DNA of 64,000 nt from Pachypanchax playfairii (GCA_006937955.1 SSNP01000030.1:3489683-3553682); one strand, 5' to 3'. Shown: positions 10,608 to 22,583, counted from the first letter of the stretch. The notes: a model not told the origin generated them from the letters alone. Made by a program: numbers and translations.

Positions 10608-10892
10608 AAATGGTAAATGTCCTGTACTTGTATAGCGCTTTTCTAGTCATTCAGACCACTCAAAGCACTTTCACACTACAAGGTTTTGCATTCATCCATT
10701 CACACAACCCGATATGTAAACCGGGGGGAGAGGGTAGGGGCTAACATTCACACAACCCGATACACAGATCGGGGGGCAACATGGGGTTCAGTGTCTTGCC
10801 CAAGGACACTTCGACATGTTGCGGTGGAAGCCGGGATCGATCCACCAACCTTCAAATTGGAGGACAACCGCTCTAACCACTGAGCCACAGCC
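10608..10892 (-). mobile_element. tRNA-derived SINE
   Basis: Read on the minus strand it begins near 10892 with a tRNA-like head: A box TGGCTCAGTGG (10887-10877) and B box region GGATCGATCCC (10843-10833) at tRNA-like spacing. A body with TGTCCTTGGGCAAGACACTGA and AAGCGCTATACAAGTAC follows, and the tail is TTTACC repeats (about 10620-10608). Perfect 9-bp target duplications GCCACTGGT flank it (10599-10607 and 10893-10901). It is inserted in the hAT-like element 9157-11683. A related body fragment is at 47239. It is not a functional tRNA gene. Confidence 0.88.
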
Positions 10893-11021
10893 GCCACTGG
10901 TCACTTTTTGGGATGCAAAAGTAATCAGAAAGTAGTGTAACTAAGTTATTTTCAGAAGTAATATTACTTTTTTGAAAAGTAACTTGCAATGTGTAACCAG
11001 TTACATTTTTTGAGTAACTTA

Positions 11022-11670
11022 TGCCCCTTTTCCACCGACAAATCAGCACGGCGCGCTTGAGAGCGGTACAGTATAGCGCGGATCAACTCGCTTGAGGCAG
11101 TGGAAACATAAAGCGGACGTAAGTGGGGATAGGGGCGTGCCCATCTGGCTATGAAAAGTGGCGCGCAAAAGTCTTTGTCCGCGACGTCACAGCGCGTGAA
11201 ACAACAACAACAATGGCGGATATACGTGTGTTTTTGTACTTTGCGCTCTGTCTATGGTTCATTTTGGTTGGTTTGATTTTTGGTTCTTGTGGAGGAAGTC
11301 ACCATTGTCCAAAGTCAATTTTATTTTAAAATAAAATATTTGTATGGTTGCTGGGAGTTTTTTTTATAAAGCCTTTTGCGGGAGCGCTTCTATATCACAC
11401 CACGTGAACACCACACACAGCCGGACCAATCAGGGGCTACCACTACGTAGTAGTCGTGTCACTGGTAGCAGTTTACTGGACCAATCAGTAGACAGGTGGG
11501 CGTGTGGGCCCGCTTTGGGCCGCTTCGGACCATCGAGGAGGTGGTCTGAAAAAAGAGTCCGGGTTGGCGCGGAATGACGCGGTTTAGACCCGAGAAAGGC
11601 AGTGGAAAAGAGTCCGCAGGGGGCTAAAGTGAACCGAGCCGCACCGTGTTCTGTCGGTGGAAAAGCGGCA
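11022..11670. mobile_element. Harbinger-like miniature element with TTA target duplication
   Basis: The ends are nearly perfect 19-bp inverted repeats (TGCCCCTTTTCCACCGACA on the left; the right end reads as TGCCGCTTTTCCACCGACA in reverse complement). They are flanked by TTA on both sides (11019-11021 and 11671-11673), as expected for PIF/Harbinger insertion. The 649-bp interior is GC-rich with GCGCG words and no transposase. It sits within the right end of the hAT-like element; removing it and one TTA restores GAGTAACTTACCGAAC. Confidence 0.8.
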
Positions 11671-11683
11671 TTACCGAACTCTA

Positions 11684-13133
11684 ACCATGCTGACATCGTG
11701 TGATGGGGTCATAGCCAAGGCATGAGACCACCGTGGTCCATCACGGTTCGACTTCTGATGCGCTCAAGCTTCGCTTCATGTATACCAGTGTCACTATCAG
11801 TCTCCCTCATGTTTCTCTTCAATATGCAGCTGCACAACTGAAGACCTCGCCAAGTCCTCACAAAGACCATCCACAGTCCATCAGTCAGTGTGGAGGGTGC
11901 CTTAACCTTTACTCATTAGCATCTCACTCCTCACTCTCACTCTTCGGTAGTTCAATGGCTTTTAACTACCAGACATTAAAAAGAATACAGGCAAACACGC
12001 GTCCACCCCCCCCCCGGGGGGGGGACAGCACTACTGCCGCCACCTCCTCCCACACACAGCAATGAAGACGTGTCAACAAAATCGCAGACAATTCGTCGTC
12101 ATCATCAGGGGTGTTGATTAACTATTTGACTGGTACCCCATACCACAATTTAATGTTTCAGAAGCAATTAAATTATACAGTAAACAATAAACTGAGAGCA
12201 TTCTTGTTGACAAGGACAATAATTCACCAGTTTAAGACAGAGGCATTTGGAGGCTTAAGGCCATCGTTTATTATTATAATAGAAAAATTATTAATTCATT
12301 GTTTGTCATGTTCTTCCAGATAGAGCCATTAAATTTTAGCCTCAGTCTCTGCGATTTACAGGATCAGTACTGAGGCATTAAATCAAAATGAATTTTCCAA
12401 CATCAGTTCTTCTTCTTTCATCTGCATTGTTTCAACATGTATTTGGTTTATGCCTAAATTGTATTGGCTTTGATCAGTTAGTAGTCACATACTGTTTTTA
12501 TTATAGCTTGAAATTCTTCTTCTTTTTTTTTCAAACAGTACTCTCAATCACGACTTTGTAAAAGCATTTCAAGAGATCTTATTTTAATATTTAGTTAGAC
12601 CGAGTCTGGTTCAAAATTTGTCATGAGAATGAAGTTTCCTTTTCATTTCCATCCTCTGTCGTTTTATTGGTTTTAGTAGGAAGACAGAATTCTTTCCCCT
12701 GTTTAATATTCTTATCTCCGTTTTCCCGCAACGTCTGCAGTGTGGGGTGAATTCTCTCCCGTCTCTATCTCCGAGCCACAGAGTTCCTTCTCACTGACAG
12801 AGAAACTGTATCAGCAGAGATACAGAGCGAAATGAATTTTTGGGTTTATGAAACGCAAGAACTCATATAAGAAGATGGGGGGTGAAAAAAAGTCTCACAG
12901 ACTTCCAGAGATAAGTTATCGCACAATGGATTTGCTCCAGTCATTATCCTGCATCGAAGCCGAGTGACTCTGATGGCTGGGAGTTATCCTCTTGTGTGGG
13001 GAGGGTTGGGACGGTATCACAGCAGGCGTCCCTTTGTAGCATGCAGCACTCGGCACAAACTTTAGGAGAATGTATGCAGCTAAGTGTCAAGTAGAAAGCA
13101 GAGTTTACCTTAAAACAAATAAATAAAACTATA
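11684..13133. other. Mostly unique sequence; C10G9 homopolymer junction; possible conserved block
   Basis: A run of ten C followed directly by nine G lies at 12006-12024. The AT-rich block 12100-12400 and the block 12720-13080 (for example AAGTTATCGCACAATGG, GTCATTATCCTGCATCG) look single-copy and could include conserved noncoding DNA. No open frame with a recognisable domain is present; those at 11733-12065 and 12111-12323 are judged chance. Confidence 0.4.
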
Positions 13134-13210
13134 CAGCACGGTGGTGTAGTGGTGACTTCACAGCAGGGAAGTCCTCAGTTTATAAATCGTTCGGGGATTT
13201 TTTGTGTGTC
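13134..13210 (+). mobile_element. Decayed tRNA-like SINE head
   Basis: GCACGGTGGTGTAGTGGT followed by TTCACAGCAGGGAAGTCCT and a degraded B-box region resembles the 5' head of a widespread fish SINE that begins with a tRNA-like GGTGTAGTGGTTAGC. The body is missing or too diverged to follow, and no target duplication is seen. Confidence 0.5.
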
Positions 13211-13372
13211 TTTAAAAGTTTCCAGTATGTTTTGTGCTGACTGCTCGCTTGCTCATTTACCTCTATCAAGTAAATGTCTTAGGTGAATTTATATTTCTTA
13301 AGACAATGACCCAGAATGTAAACCATGTACTTGAATCCATTAGATACACTGTATTTATACTGTTTTCATGCT

Positions 13373-13575
13373 TTAAAGAGGCCGTGTCATACACATTTCA
13401 GGACTTTGTGGTTATTTCTTAAGTATTAAGTATAAGTATATATATGTATAAGTATAATATGAAACATTTTATATCTAAAAAACGCCAGGAAACACTGATT
13501 AACAGACCTTTTAATCTGTCTGCAAAAAAATTCGGGTGGTTCCGGCTCCTTCCGTCAGGCCTCAAGCAGCACCGC
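13373..13575 (-). mobile_element. TTAAAGAGGC element, truncated copy
   Basis: This copy starts with TTAAAGAGGCC, then TTTCAGGACTTTGTGG, TTATTTCTTAAGTATTAA, CAGGAAACACTGATTAACAG and TTCCGTCAGGCCTC. This is the same order as the minus-orientation copies at 55039 and 57899. It loses similarity after the TCAGGCCTCAAGCAGC segment, so the other half is absent. A short TATA/AAGTATA expansion (13428-13455) interrupts it. Confidence 0.82.
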
Positions 13576-16500
13576 AGGCCTGCGTGTGCACGATACATGC
13601 ATGAGCACGAAATTTCACATGCACAATTTTCGCATTTTGCTTAGCAGCAGGGAGACTTGCGATTATCACTTAGTAACGCATGTCTCTTTGAAAATGAATG
13701 GAGGAGAGGCGATGTCGCCTCCCGTGTGTCGAACCCCAAATTGCAACCAAAATCTTAAAATCCAGCGTTGAACTTTGATTTTAACCAAAATATCACATTG
13801 AAACAGTTTAATTTAACACAGAGGTTTCAGGGCAGTGCAGAACCTGTTTGACCCTCCGTGCACGACTTACAGAGATGGAAGCTCAAATTTTTATTTATTT
13901 GTGTTCTTGTGATATGAAATAGACATATTAAAAGAAGAGCGGTAAGGGAAACAACAAAGAATCCTGCAGCAGCTAAAAGTCAGTCAGTCATTATCGAAAC
14001 CTGCTCGTTCCTGTTCAGGGTTGTTGGGATTTGGTCTCTGGTGTTCACTGGGAGGTGCTCAGATGATGTTCAATGCACCGACTTCTGGGATTTACAATAA
14101 AATACAACACAATGCAATACAATACCATTCAAGATGATCCAATAAGGTACAGTATCATACATATGATACTGCTATTAGATGTAATTTGGTCTATATGCTT
14201 CTTTTATTCTACCAAAAACATCCATGTCGTGCTTTTCAGACACAACGAGACAAATTAGGACTTTTTTTATTGTTACCTTTTGGAAGTTTTTTTTTTTACT
14301 CCAGGATGCATAAAGGAATTACATCTCAATCCACTCTGACATTAACTTTACCATTCAGTTTTATTCTTTAATACTTTAAAGCTGATTCACACTGGATTAT
14401 ATAAAGTGGTTCTCTGAGGGGGCCACATGGGCTGTGATGAATGGTTCTACCACCGGGGATGCAACTCACTTGCTATTCACGTCTCTCTGCAATCACCAAG
14501 TTAAATGACAACGCCTGCCCTTTCGATAATGCAGCAGATAATGCCCACATCCAGCTTTAGTTGGATGTTTGCACAGCTGCTGCAGCTGGATCTGTAGTTA
14601 CACCGGCTGACCTGGTCTGGAGTATTACTTTTCACTGTTTACTCCTGGAAAATCAAGTCTGGGTTCTTAATTTTTGACTCTGCAGTGATCTACACCAGGG
14701 CAGATACACCACCCTATTTTTACCACAAAAACACAATAACTGATTCATTTATTCATGAAAATACTCATAGTATTCATATTTTACACATACCTAACCCTGC
14801 CAAACAAATTTGTTTCAACCCACCACTACCTTACCTGGCTGTCATGAGACAGCCGCAGAGATCTGACATGTTAATTTTAGCCTTGAGCTGACCCCCAGCT
14901 AATTATCCTTCAACTCTGTAAACACTAGTAGCACCAGTTAACACCAATTAATGACCACTAATCATTGCCAGATGCTGCTTCTTGAGTAATTTTTCTACGC
15001 TTACAATTTCACACATGGACGTGATTCTCGGTTGTTTTTTAGACCCTCGCGTCGACAAAGAAGCCGTGTGTCCCACATCTTTCACACACAGGAAGGTGTT
15101 TTTTTATTCTTGCAAAAGATTATCAAGGGAATTATGTTTAAGGCTTTTGTTCAAGATCATGTAACATTAAAATCTGACAGTCGTTCAAACTGGACAAAAC
15201 CTTTTTGTGAGTAAACCTGAGAAACCAGGTGAGACAAGAGGGAACAACAGAAAATGAAATCACATTTTACCTGATCCCAATGCAAAGGGATTTATCTGCA
15301 TCAACTATTTAAAAGCTTTATTCTCTTGTTCCTTGAAAAGTTTTCAAAGCGGTTTTCCATCTGAGGGCTGCTGAGAATCTCCGGCTGACGCACGAAAACC
15401 AAACGCCGTAACAAAAAACACGTTACATGCAGCTGCATAGGCGGAAAACTTCTGCAATAAGAGCTTCTGATTTAAAGGATATCTTCACACAATAAAGGAC
15501 ACAAAGTAACAAAAGCATAAATAAATTAAATTAAGTAACAGTAACTCATAGTTACTTGTTTTCTTTTAAATTAACATTCATAAAAAACAAAATTTATGGG
15601 GTTTACCATTGCCCCCCCCCCTTTAGATACCACTGCAGTAATTACTGTGCTTTAACTGTATTGTTCCTTGCTGTTTTTTTAAAAATTGTTTGTATTGATT
15701 AGTCAAGTGAACGTTGTTTGTCATCTTGCCTGCCAACTGTACTGTTGCCAAGGGAAAGCATGAGCAAGCCTCTGCCAGCTTCACACTCCTCCAGCAACAG
15801 CTGTGCCACATATGCTGCTGATCAATATAAACAAACATGGCCTCCCTGCACTGGGGAGAAGGATTGACAGGTATGATTCATCTTCTGTGCCACTGGTGGG
15901 AGGTACAAGTAATAATAAGCAGAGATAGATCTTATCCTGTTGCGGTACAACCACTGGGGCTAGTAGGGGTAGGTAGCAAAGATCATTCGCCCCCCGAGGT
16001 AACTGGCAGGGTTTCCCACATATCCCCCTCGCAGTTTTGCTGAGGATTAGAGCAGCGTGAATCCGCCAGGGCTGCAATTTGTGGCAGTCTGTACACAGAG
16101 AGAGGAACAAAGATGAAGGGGGAACGGGCACAGCTCATTGGTGTCGTGCCAGTTGCACTGCAACTGAGAATATTCAACAGCGACAGTGGGGAAGATCACA
16201 GTATCCGAGTGAATTATGACACTCTGTTTTTTTAATGGAGACTTTGTAAGCCACACCATTTCAGCATATGATCATCTCATTAGGAGAGTTGTGTTTGATG
16301 CATCTCTTTTGCAAAATAATGATGAAATTTCCATGCAAGCGCCATTAAAGGATTCTGATCAGTGCAATGTGGTCTGTTGTGGTTATATGGTAGGAAGTCA
16401 GCAGCTTGTGCTCCATGTATGCTATTGTCTCTGGGGCACAGCTGAAAATACGGACTGTGGAGGACAATAGCTTGATAGAGTGGCTATGACATCCCCTTGA

Positions 16501-16999
16501 TGAAGAGTAATGGTTTGAAACAATATTTCCCCACGGAGTAGAATTGAAATCTTATATGGTTTCATCGCGAAGCAATTTTAAGATGTCAGATCAGTTTTGT
16601 TCCAGCCGGCATTATTTGAAGGAGTAAAGCACAACCACAGGAGGAATGGGTAACACACAGGCTGCAGGGATGTATCTATGTCCTACTGTTGGTGGTGGAA
16701 GTGAAGACAACATGTAAATAATCATTATGATGTTCCTCGTGTTCGTGGGAAATGATCTAATATGATCTCAGTTTGGTGAAACAGTCAGGTAGCAGAACAT
16801 GCATTTCATTAAGAAAATGTTAAGTCTCTTGAAAGTTATAAACAGATAAATATCTACTTAAAATATAAAAAAACGTCAGATGTTTTGAAGTCAAGTTGTA
16901 AAGATTTAGATTGTGAACAGTTGAGGTCTTATATGTTGCAGATACGTACTTGAACAACTCTGTTGGAAGAAATGGAGTTCATTCGTTTGTTCATGAGAC
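13576..16999. other. Unique sequence with no supported gene
   Basis: This holds an AATAC/AATGC-rich patch at about 14093-14145, a C9 run near 15612, and the block 15820-16250, where open frames overlap on both strands (15781-16131 minus, 15837-16043 plus) without any recognisable domain. The 15820-16350 part has high complexity and could be conserved noncoding DNA. Nothing else is identifiable. Confidence 0.45.
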
Positions 17000-17007
17000 T
17001 CTGAGTT

Positions 17008-17336
17008 CAGGGGTGTGTCCAGAGGGGGGCCCAGAGGGGCCCCGGCCATCCTTCAAATTAGACTGACCACCCCCGGTGTCCCCCCCCCCCCCAAGCTGAG
17101 ACAATCAAATTCAATGAATGCTTTTTTTATCAATCCTAGAAAATGATTAATGAAAGTGTACCACCCACATTGTGCTTGGACAGATTTTGATATAATTTGG
17201 GTTTATGATAAATTACTAAATTATGATAAGCAGTTGATAATTTTGTAACAACTAAAATTTTTACATGTGTCAACCTTTTTTTTACAACTGTGACCCTACC
17301 TGCCCCCCCAACTAAGATTTTCTAAACACGCCACTG
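17008..17336. mobile_element. hAT-type miniature element with perfect 8-bp target duplication
   Basis: The ends are CAGGGGTGTGTCCAGA and, in reverse complement of the right end, CAGTGGCGTGTTTAGA (12 of 16 match). Perfect 8-bp direct repeats TCTGAGTT flank it at 17000-17007 and 17337-17344. The 329-bp interior is AT-rich with C-rich runs just inside each end (GGTGTCCCCCCC, CTGCCCCCCC) and no coding capacity. End sequence and duplication length fit the hAT superfamily. Confidence 0.88.
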
Positions 17337-17344
17337 TCTGAGTT

Positions 17345-19251
17345 GTCAAAGTAGGGAAAAAAAAATCCATTGTATCCAACTTAAAATATCTCAGTTTAAA
17401 AAATATATATAATAATTAATGAGAACAATCCTTTTTTCTTTGCACTGTCAATATTGAAGAAATGTTGTGAGATTTTGGGAAAAAAAAAAAAAAAAAAGCC
17501 CCAGCATGCTTTGTAAATGCCTCAGCTATGCTGCAGCTACTATTAGCACTTGCAAATAAACTTTTAATCCAGTGTAAACAAACTGTAATTCAAAACTGAC
17601 AGGTATGTAAAGGCTTATGAAATAGTATTTACATGAGTTATGTGAATATTTTGTAATTGGAATTGCATTAAAGCTACAGTAAACCACTTTGGGCCTAGCA
17701 TCACAACTAGCTATCAGCTCAGACTAGCTATTAGTTCATTAAACCAGTCAGAAATATGTCTCTGCTTCAAAATTACTCTTATAAGATGTTATTAGTTTGT
17801 AAACTTTCCTCAGAAATAATAATTTTTATTCTTATTTCTGTGCTTCATTTGATATTTTATGGAAATTTAATATCTTGTTATTTGTAATTTTCCTTTGAAA
17901 AGTGCTCTATTCAAAGTAATTCAGTGAATTATGATTTAAAAGGTTGATATCATGGAAAACTACTAATTTAAAAGAGCCCAAAAAAATCTAAAACAAATCA
18001 GGGCTAAGAGCAAACTATGTTTATCTCTTAGAACTTGTAAAATGATTCATGAAAAACTGTCTTTAATCAGTGTGACTGATATGGGGCAATTTAATAATCA
18101 GGTTAGATATTTAGATAACATCTGATTGATGCATTTAAATCAGGCCCATTGTGTGGTGGAGTCATTAACAAGACCACGACTCTGCTGGAAGCCGGCACCG
18201 AGCAGTCTGATGGAAGTCGGTCCTGACAGTTTCCTCAGGCAACCTTTTTATTTCACACACTGAAACGTTACAACAGCTGCAGGGGAGGAAGTAAAGACAA
18301 GTCACATCTCAAACACTGATAGTATCAGAAGTAAAAGATATGTTTTTAAATAATAGTTTAAAATATAGTTTTGATTTTCCAAAATAAGAGCCCATGATTA
18401 ATATTGTGTCTTTAACTGAAGTTGTGGGAGGAGTGTTTTTCTTTTTGGTTATATTTGAGATCAGCTGTAGAACTTCTTTTTATTTAGCAGTAAATTGTAT
18501 TTTTAAGTGATCTGACTTCAGATGTGGTCTGTGTAAAGTTGAATTACGCTAAACTAACGTGTTTACGTGTTAATTCTGTATTCCTAATGTATACATCATC
18601 AAAGTCATGACTTTAATTAGAAATCTGTCCAAGAGCTGATATCAGAAGATTTGTTGGTGGAAAGTTGAGACGTAGAGCAAAGTTGATAACTGGGAGAACA
18701 GAAAGATTGTTCTAATCACTTACTGCTGCTAAAAGTATAGAGAAAAATAAAATAACATTCTATTTTTTCCAGCATCTACCGCTGCTATGTGTTTGACCAG
18801 CTGCCCGCACAGTTACCTTTCAGTTCTGGACAGAATCTCTTCGGTGAAAAATGTGTGAAGAGAAAACAAAATATTGAAGTCGGTGTTTCTGTTGATCTTC
18901 TAATCCCGGTGTGATGCTGTTCATTACTGAGCTCTCACAACTCGAAGCTCCACAACTAATTGAGGTGACATTTTCACACACGCACGCACACACACACACC
19001 TCTGTATCACTCTTGCAGTTACATCCAAACGCACATACACACACAATCCATGAACTTCTAATAAATGATATTAAACATTTATTAGATGTGATGTCAACTA
19101 AAGTCTGCAAAGGTGCAATATTTTTTTTTCTTTAGAACTCAAAGTGTTGGAATTTCTTTATTTAGGTGCAAAGGGATAAACTACAAAGAGATGATCAGCT
19201 AAATGAAAATGCAACAGTGACTCTGTCAAAATTTTAACTTCCTGCAGGACT
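17345..19251. other. Unique AT-rich sequence, no gene
   Basis: This contains an A18 run at about 17480 and a short CA-rich patch at 18975-19000. The open frames 18820-19110 (minus) and 18911-19135 (plus) overlap that CA-rich patch and are composition artefacts. No repeat or exon is recognised. Confidence 0.45.
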
Positions 19252-19834
19252 TTAAAGAGGCCCTTCCATTAAAAATGTTTTTTTCTGAGGTTTCTGTTGA
19301 ATATTTTAGCTCCACAGGTGTTCTTACCTTCATAGTGGGTGTGAAAACAGGTCAACAACTTCTCTTTCAGTTTTAATCTCTCAAACTACGCAGGTGGAGA
19401 TAAAACCCGCGTTCTTCCGAGTTCGAACGGCCTGTATCTGTTTCATCACAACTCCTTTGTTCGTTAGTATTCATCAGCTCCCGCAGTTGAAACCACACCT
19501 AGCATGCTGCTGGCTAAAAGCTGTTAGCATAAGACATAGCAAACAGGAAGAGACTACGTCTCATGTTACCATGCGCAGCGTGGCAGGAAACCGTACACCT
19601 TGTTCTGATAGGCTAGTTTGTTAGCCAATCTGAGTCCAGCAAATTCGAATAATGAATATTAATGAGCTTCTGACGAAACCTGATGGAACCAGCTGAATTT
19701 TCACGCAGACAGATTGAAAGGTCTGTTAATCAGTGTTTCCTAACCTTTTTTAGATATAAAATGTTTCATATTACAGGTTAATACTTAAGAAATAACCACA
19801 AAGTCATGAAATTTGTGTGAAATAGCCTCTTTAA
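19252..19834 (+). mobile_element. TTAAAGAGGC element, copy A
   Basis: This copy begins TTAAAGAGGCCCTTCCATT and ends AATAGCCTCTTTAA. Internal landmarks shared with the other copies, in order, are TCTGAGGTTTCTGTTGAATA, TTAGCTCCACAGGTG, CATAGTGGGTGTGAAAACAG, TTTCATCACAACTCCTTTG, GTTGAAACCACACCTAGC, TTAGCCAATCTGAGTCCAGC, AATAATGAATATTAATGAG and GAAAGGTCTGTTAATCAGTG. It is 583 bp, non-coding and bounded by TTAA. It is one of six copies in this window. Confidence 0.9.
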
Positions 19835-20322
19835 TATTTCTGTATAAACACAACATTCACAATAATATGAGACAGTAATAAGGTTGAAAGATTTGCAGCT
19901 ACAGAATAGTTGAAGAATGATGAGCCTGTTCTGTACTTTTACTGTAGATACATTCACACTTTATACTAACACATTTATTAATCAACTACAACAAATTTTG
20001 GAGAGTGGAATTCCTGCCAAAGTCTCTCTTGGATAACGTTTTTAAAAATCCAACTGCAATGACCTTACCATCTTTAACTGAAATAAACCCAAAAATTTCA
20101 ATAAACTTAACAGTCATTCATTTCAACAGCATCAATGTCAATGATTATTTTTTCGGGCATCGGTTTTAAATCAAAACAAACATGTTTTCAGCTCGTTCGA
20201 TAGAAACATCTCAGTGTGGAAATCTGTTAGTTTGTTTAAATCTTTACTCAGCTACATGCAGTTGGAAAACATTTTTATTGACTGAGAGTGCTAAATAGTG
20301 ATTTGATTAAAACACATGTAGG

Positions 20323-20323
<1 letters not shown>

Positions 20324-20357
<34 letters not shown>

Positions 20358-20358
20358 G
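20324..20358. repeat. (CA)n microsatellite
   Basis: This is a short uninterrupted CA run passing into CACGCACGC. Confidence 0.9.
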
Positions 20359-20454
20359 CTGCGTCCTCAAAACCTGGGAGACATCACACATGAAAGGTGC
20401 TCGACATCAGAGGGAGTCAAATTGGCCTTGGCTGCGAGGATTGGTCCAATCAAC

Positions 20455-20770
20455 CTCCAACCGTATAATTAGTAATTAGATTGGGATTAGAGTCAACTCT
20501 GAGTGGTGGAGCATGGCCAATTCAAATCAGCATATGAAATGTGATTAAATTAATACGAGAAAAATTGAAATATTAATGTCATTTTCTTCCACCGGGTTTC
20601 TGTTTGATTGGTTTGAACTTTGGTTAATTACGGACTCGAACAGACGGAAAGACAGTCAACTATTTTTTTTAATTAAATTGGCTTTAGTGGGCATTAGAGA
20701 AAGGCGACGCACAAAATGACACGTTCCATATGCAGCATTTAATTACACAAAAACAATGATCACATTTATA
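20455..20770. promoter_or_regulatory. Candidate conserved noncoding element
   Basis: This single-copy block is dense in homeodomain-type cores (TAATTAGTAATTAG at 20466-20479, GGATTAG, GATTAAATTAAT, GGTTAATTAC, TTAATTAAATTGGC), with further high-complexity words such as CCATATGCAGCATTTAATTA. It lies 20 kb upstream of the TRIQK coding exon. The evidence is motif density and lack of repeats only. Confidence 0.3.
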
Positions 20771-20809
20771 TTGGCAAATGAATTTCACAAATTTATGTTT
20801 TTTATTTAT

Positions 20810-21290
20810 TTAAAGGTCCTATATCATGCAAAATTAACTTTTAGAGTTTTTAACCATGTTGTGTATCTATTTCTTTATTAACCCCCCCATTTCTCAGTAA
20901 TCCTAATGAATCTTGTGCTTTGAGCAGCTATCCCACTCTCTCCTGGAAAATTACTGACATGTAACATAGTGATGTAATGCTGTCAAACCAGGAAGTGCCC
21001 AGCGTGTCCGTGGTGCCCCTGTAGATTAAACACACATACCCTGAGCGGCAAGATTCTGAAGCAAGACACTAAGCACCACCGTTTGTAGTATTTTACTTTA
21101 TAAAAATAACTCTTAAAATGTGCATTTGGCTGTGAGAGTTACAGTCACGGTGGTGGGTGGGGGGGGTTTAGGTAAACCGAGCATCTACTTCCTGGTCTGA
21201 GAACAACTCAAGAATATAAGTTATATTTCAGGACAAATGAAGACTGTAGATCGTATCATATATGTGCCGGTAAAATAGCAGAACCTTTAA
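20810..21290. mobile_element. TTAAAGGTCC element, non-autonomous, TTAA-bounded
   Basis: The left end TTAAAGGTCCTATATCATGC and the right end (reverse complement TTAAAGGTTCTGC) share only about the first 11 bp, but both are bounded by TTAA. The 481-bp interior includes CCCAGCGTGTCCGTGG and GTTACAGTCACGGTGGTGGG and has no open frame. The left end resembles a repeat common in fish genomes; the family name is not known to me. Confidence 0.65.
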
Positions 21291-22485
21291 AAGATGTAAA
21301 GGATCTTTTCCCCCTTTTACTTAAATCTATACATTTGTTTCATGTACATGCGCCATTTAAAACTAATTTATTTCAAATTCAAATAAACCTAAGAAGGTGG
21401 TTTTCCATATAACCCAGCCACATTGTTATGTAATTGGTAGAGAGCGTAGCAGGTCATCATCCTGTGAGGAGGAGATCTACAATATAAATCAACTAATAAA
21501 CTGGTCTAAACCAGCTTCTTGTCCAGAGATCCTGAAACCTCTCTTGAGCTTTAGAAGATGGTATGTTGCAAAATAATTCCTCCTTCATTGTTCACACTTC
21601 CACTTCCTGATGTTTTTACCGAGTCAAAGGACGGGAGAACATTTCTCCTGTTAATGGTCATGGAAAAATGAGCAGGTGCACATTGTTTGACTTCACACAG
21701 TGACTGAACTCCTTTTGATTTAAACTGTACTAGTTCTAGATAATTTACAATCAGCTCTCTTTCACCTTCTCCATAACCACTGTGTCAAGAGAGTGACCAT
21801 TTGTGTCAAAAGTTTCCTGCATGATTAGTGCTTAGGCATTAAAAGGATTAATTCTTAACAATGAGCCTGTCATCGTGATTTAGATTTTTTAAAAAGATTT
21901 AATAAGCATGGTGATTAAAGGGGTTCTTGGCTGATCTTGACAACCATTCATTTTGAAAGGGGCAGGTATTTCTCCTTACCTATTAAGACCTAATTTAAAA
22001 TTTGTCCAATTTATATTATTTAAACTTCACTGTTCAGTTTCTTCATGCTTGGAATAAAGCATTTGAGCCTGCTCGTTCTGAGACCCTTTACAGCAGACGG
22101 GCCTTTGCTTTTCCAGCATTAAAAGGTTTAATTATTTATCACAAGTATTTGAATGTAAAGCTGAGTGAAACGTGGTGGTGCGAGCTTTTAATCAGTATTA
22201 AAGATTTAGCTCCAACGAGTCACGTATGAAGGCGATGTGTTAAATATTGAAAGAGATAGCAAAGTGCTGGAACATGTGCTGCTGGCGTGTTGTGTTTCAG
22301 TTCAACAAACAGCAGCCAGGTGTGTTTTACAGAAAACTACACCAACCACTGATTCCTTTGATAATAAGATCAGGATGATGGTAAAAGGAGAAATAAAAGT
22401 TGAAACAGAAAAATGAGAGGAGGCCGGTGCAAATCCATCCATCTACACTGCAACCCAATGGAGTAACCTATTTTCTAACTTAATT
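21291..22485. other. Unique AT-rich sequence, no gene
   Basis: No repeat boundary, tandem array or exon is seen. A 75-codon plus-strand frame at 22002-22229 has no recognisable domain. Confidence 0.45.
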
Positions 22486-22583
22486 AACACACCTGATCCA
22501 ATGGTTTTAAAGTTCTACGGAAGCTTTGAATCAAATCTGATGAGTTGGAGCAGAGAAACAACGTGCAGAATAGTGGCCCTCAC
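22486..22583. mobile_element. Fragment of a palindromic hAT-like fish element (right part)
   Basis: AACACACCTGATCCAA, GAGTTGGAGCAGAGAAACA and GTGCAGAATAGTGGCCCTC follow the order of the 3' arm of a widespread teleost repeat (CACACCTGATTCAA...GGAGCAGGGAAACATC...GCAGGATAGTGGCCCTC). Identification is from memory of that repeat; ends are approximate. Confidence 0.55.

Larger units (their letters stand above)
9157..11683. mobile_element. hAT-like non-autonomous element enlarged by nested insertions
   Basis: The left end CAGTGTCGGCGTAAC with AGTAACGCGTTGCAGTAAT resembles the reverse complement of the right end (TAGAGTTCGGTAA, GTAACTGGTTAC, CATTGCAAGTTAC). Possible 8-bp target duplications flank it, ACTATGCT (9149-9156) and ACCATGCT (11684-11691), which match at 7 of 8 positions. 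GTAAC-rich ends like these are common in teleost hAT-type miniature elements. The interior holds three inserts listed separately, at 9271-10041, 10608-10892 and 11022-11670. No transposase is visible, so mobilisation would have needed an enzyme from elsewhere. Confidence 0.58.

Noticed and set aside
10820..10892. tRNA gene on the minus strand
   Set aside because: A and B boxes are present but no acceptor-stem pairing is evident, and the sequence continues into a SINE body flanked by target duplications.
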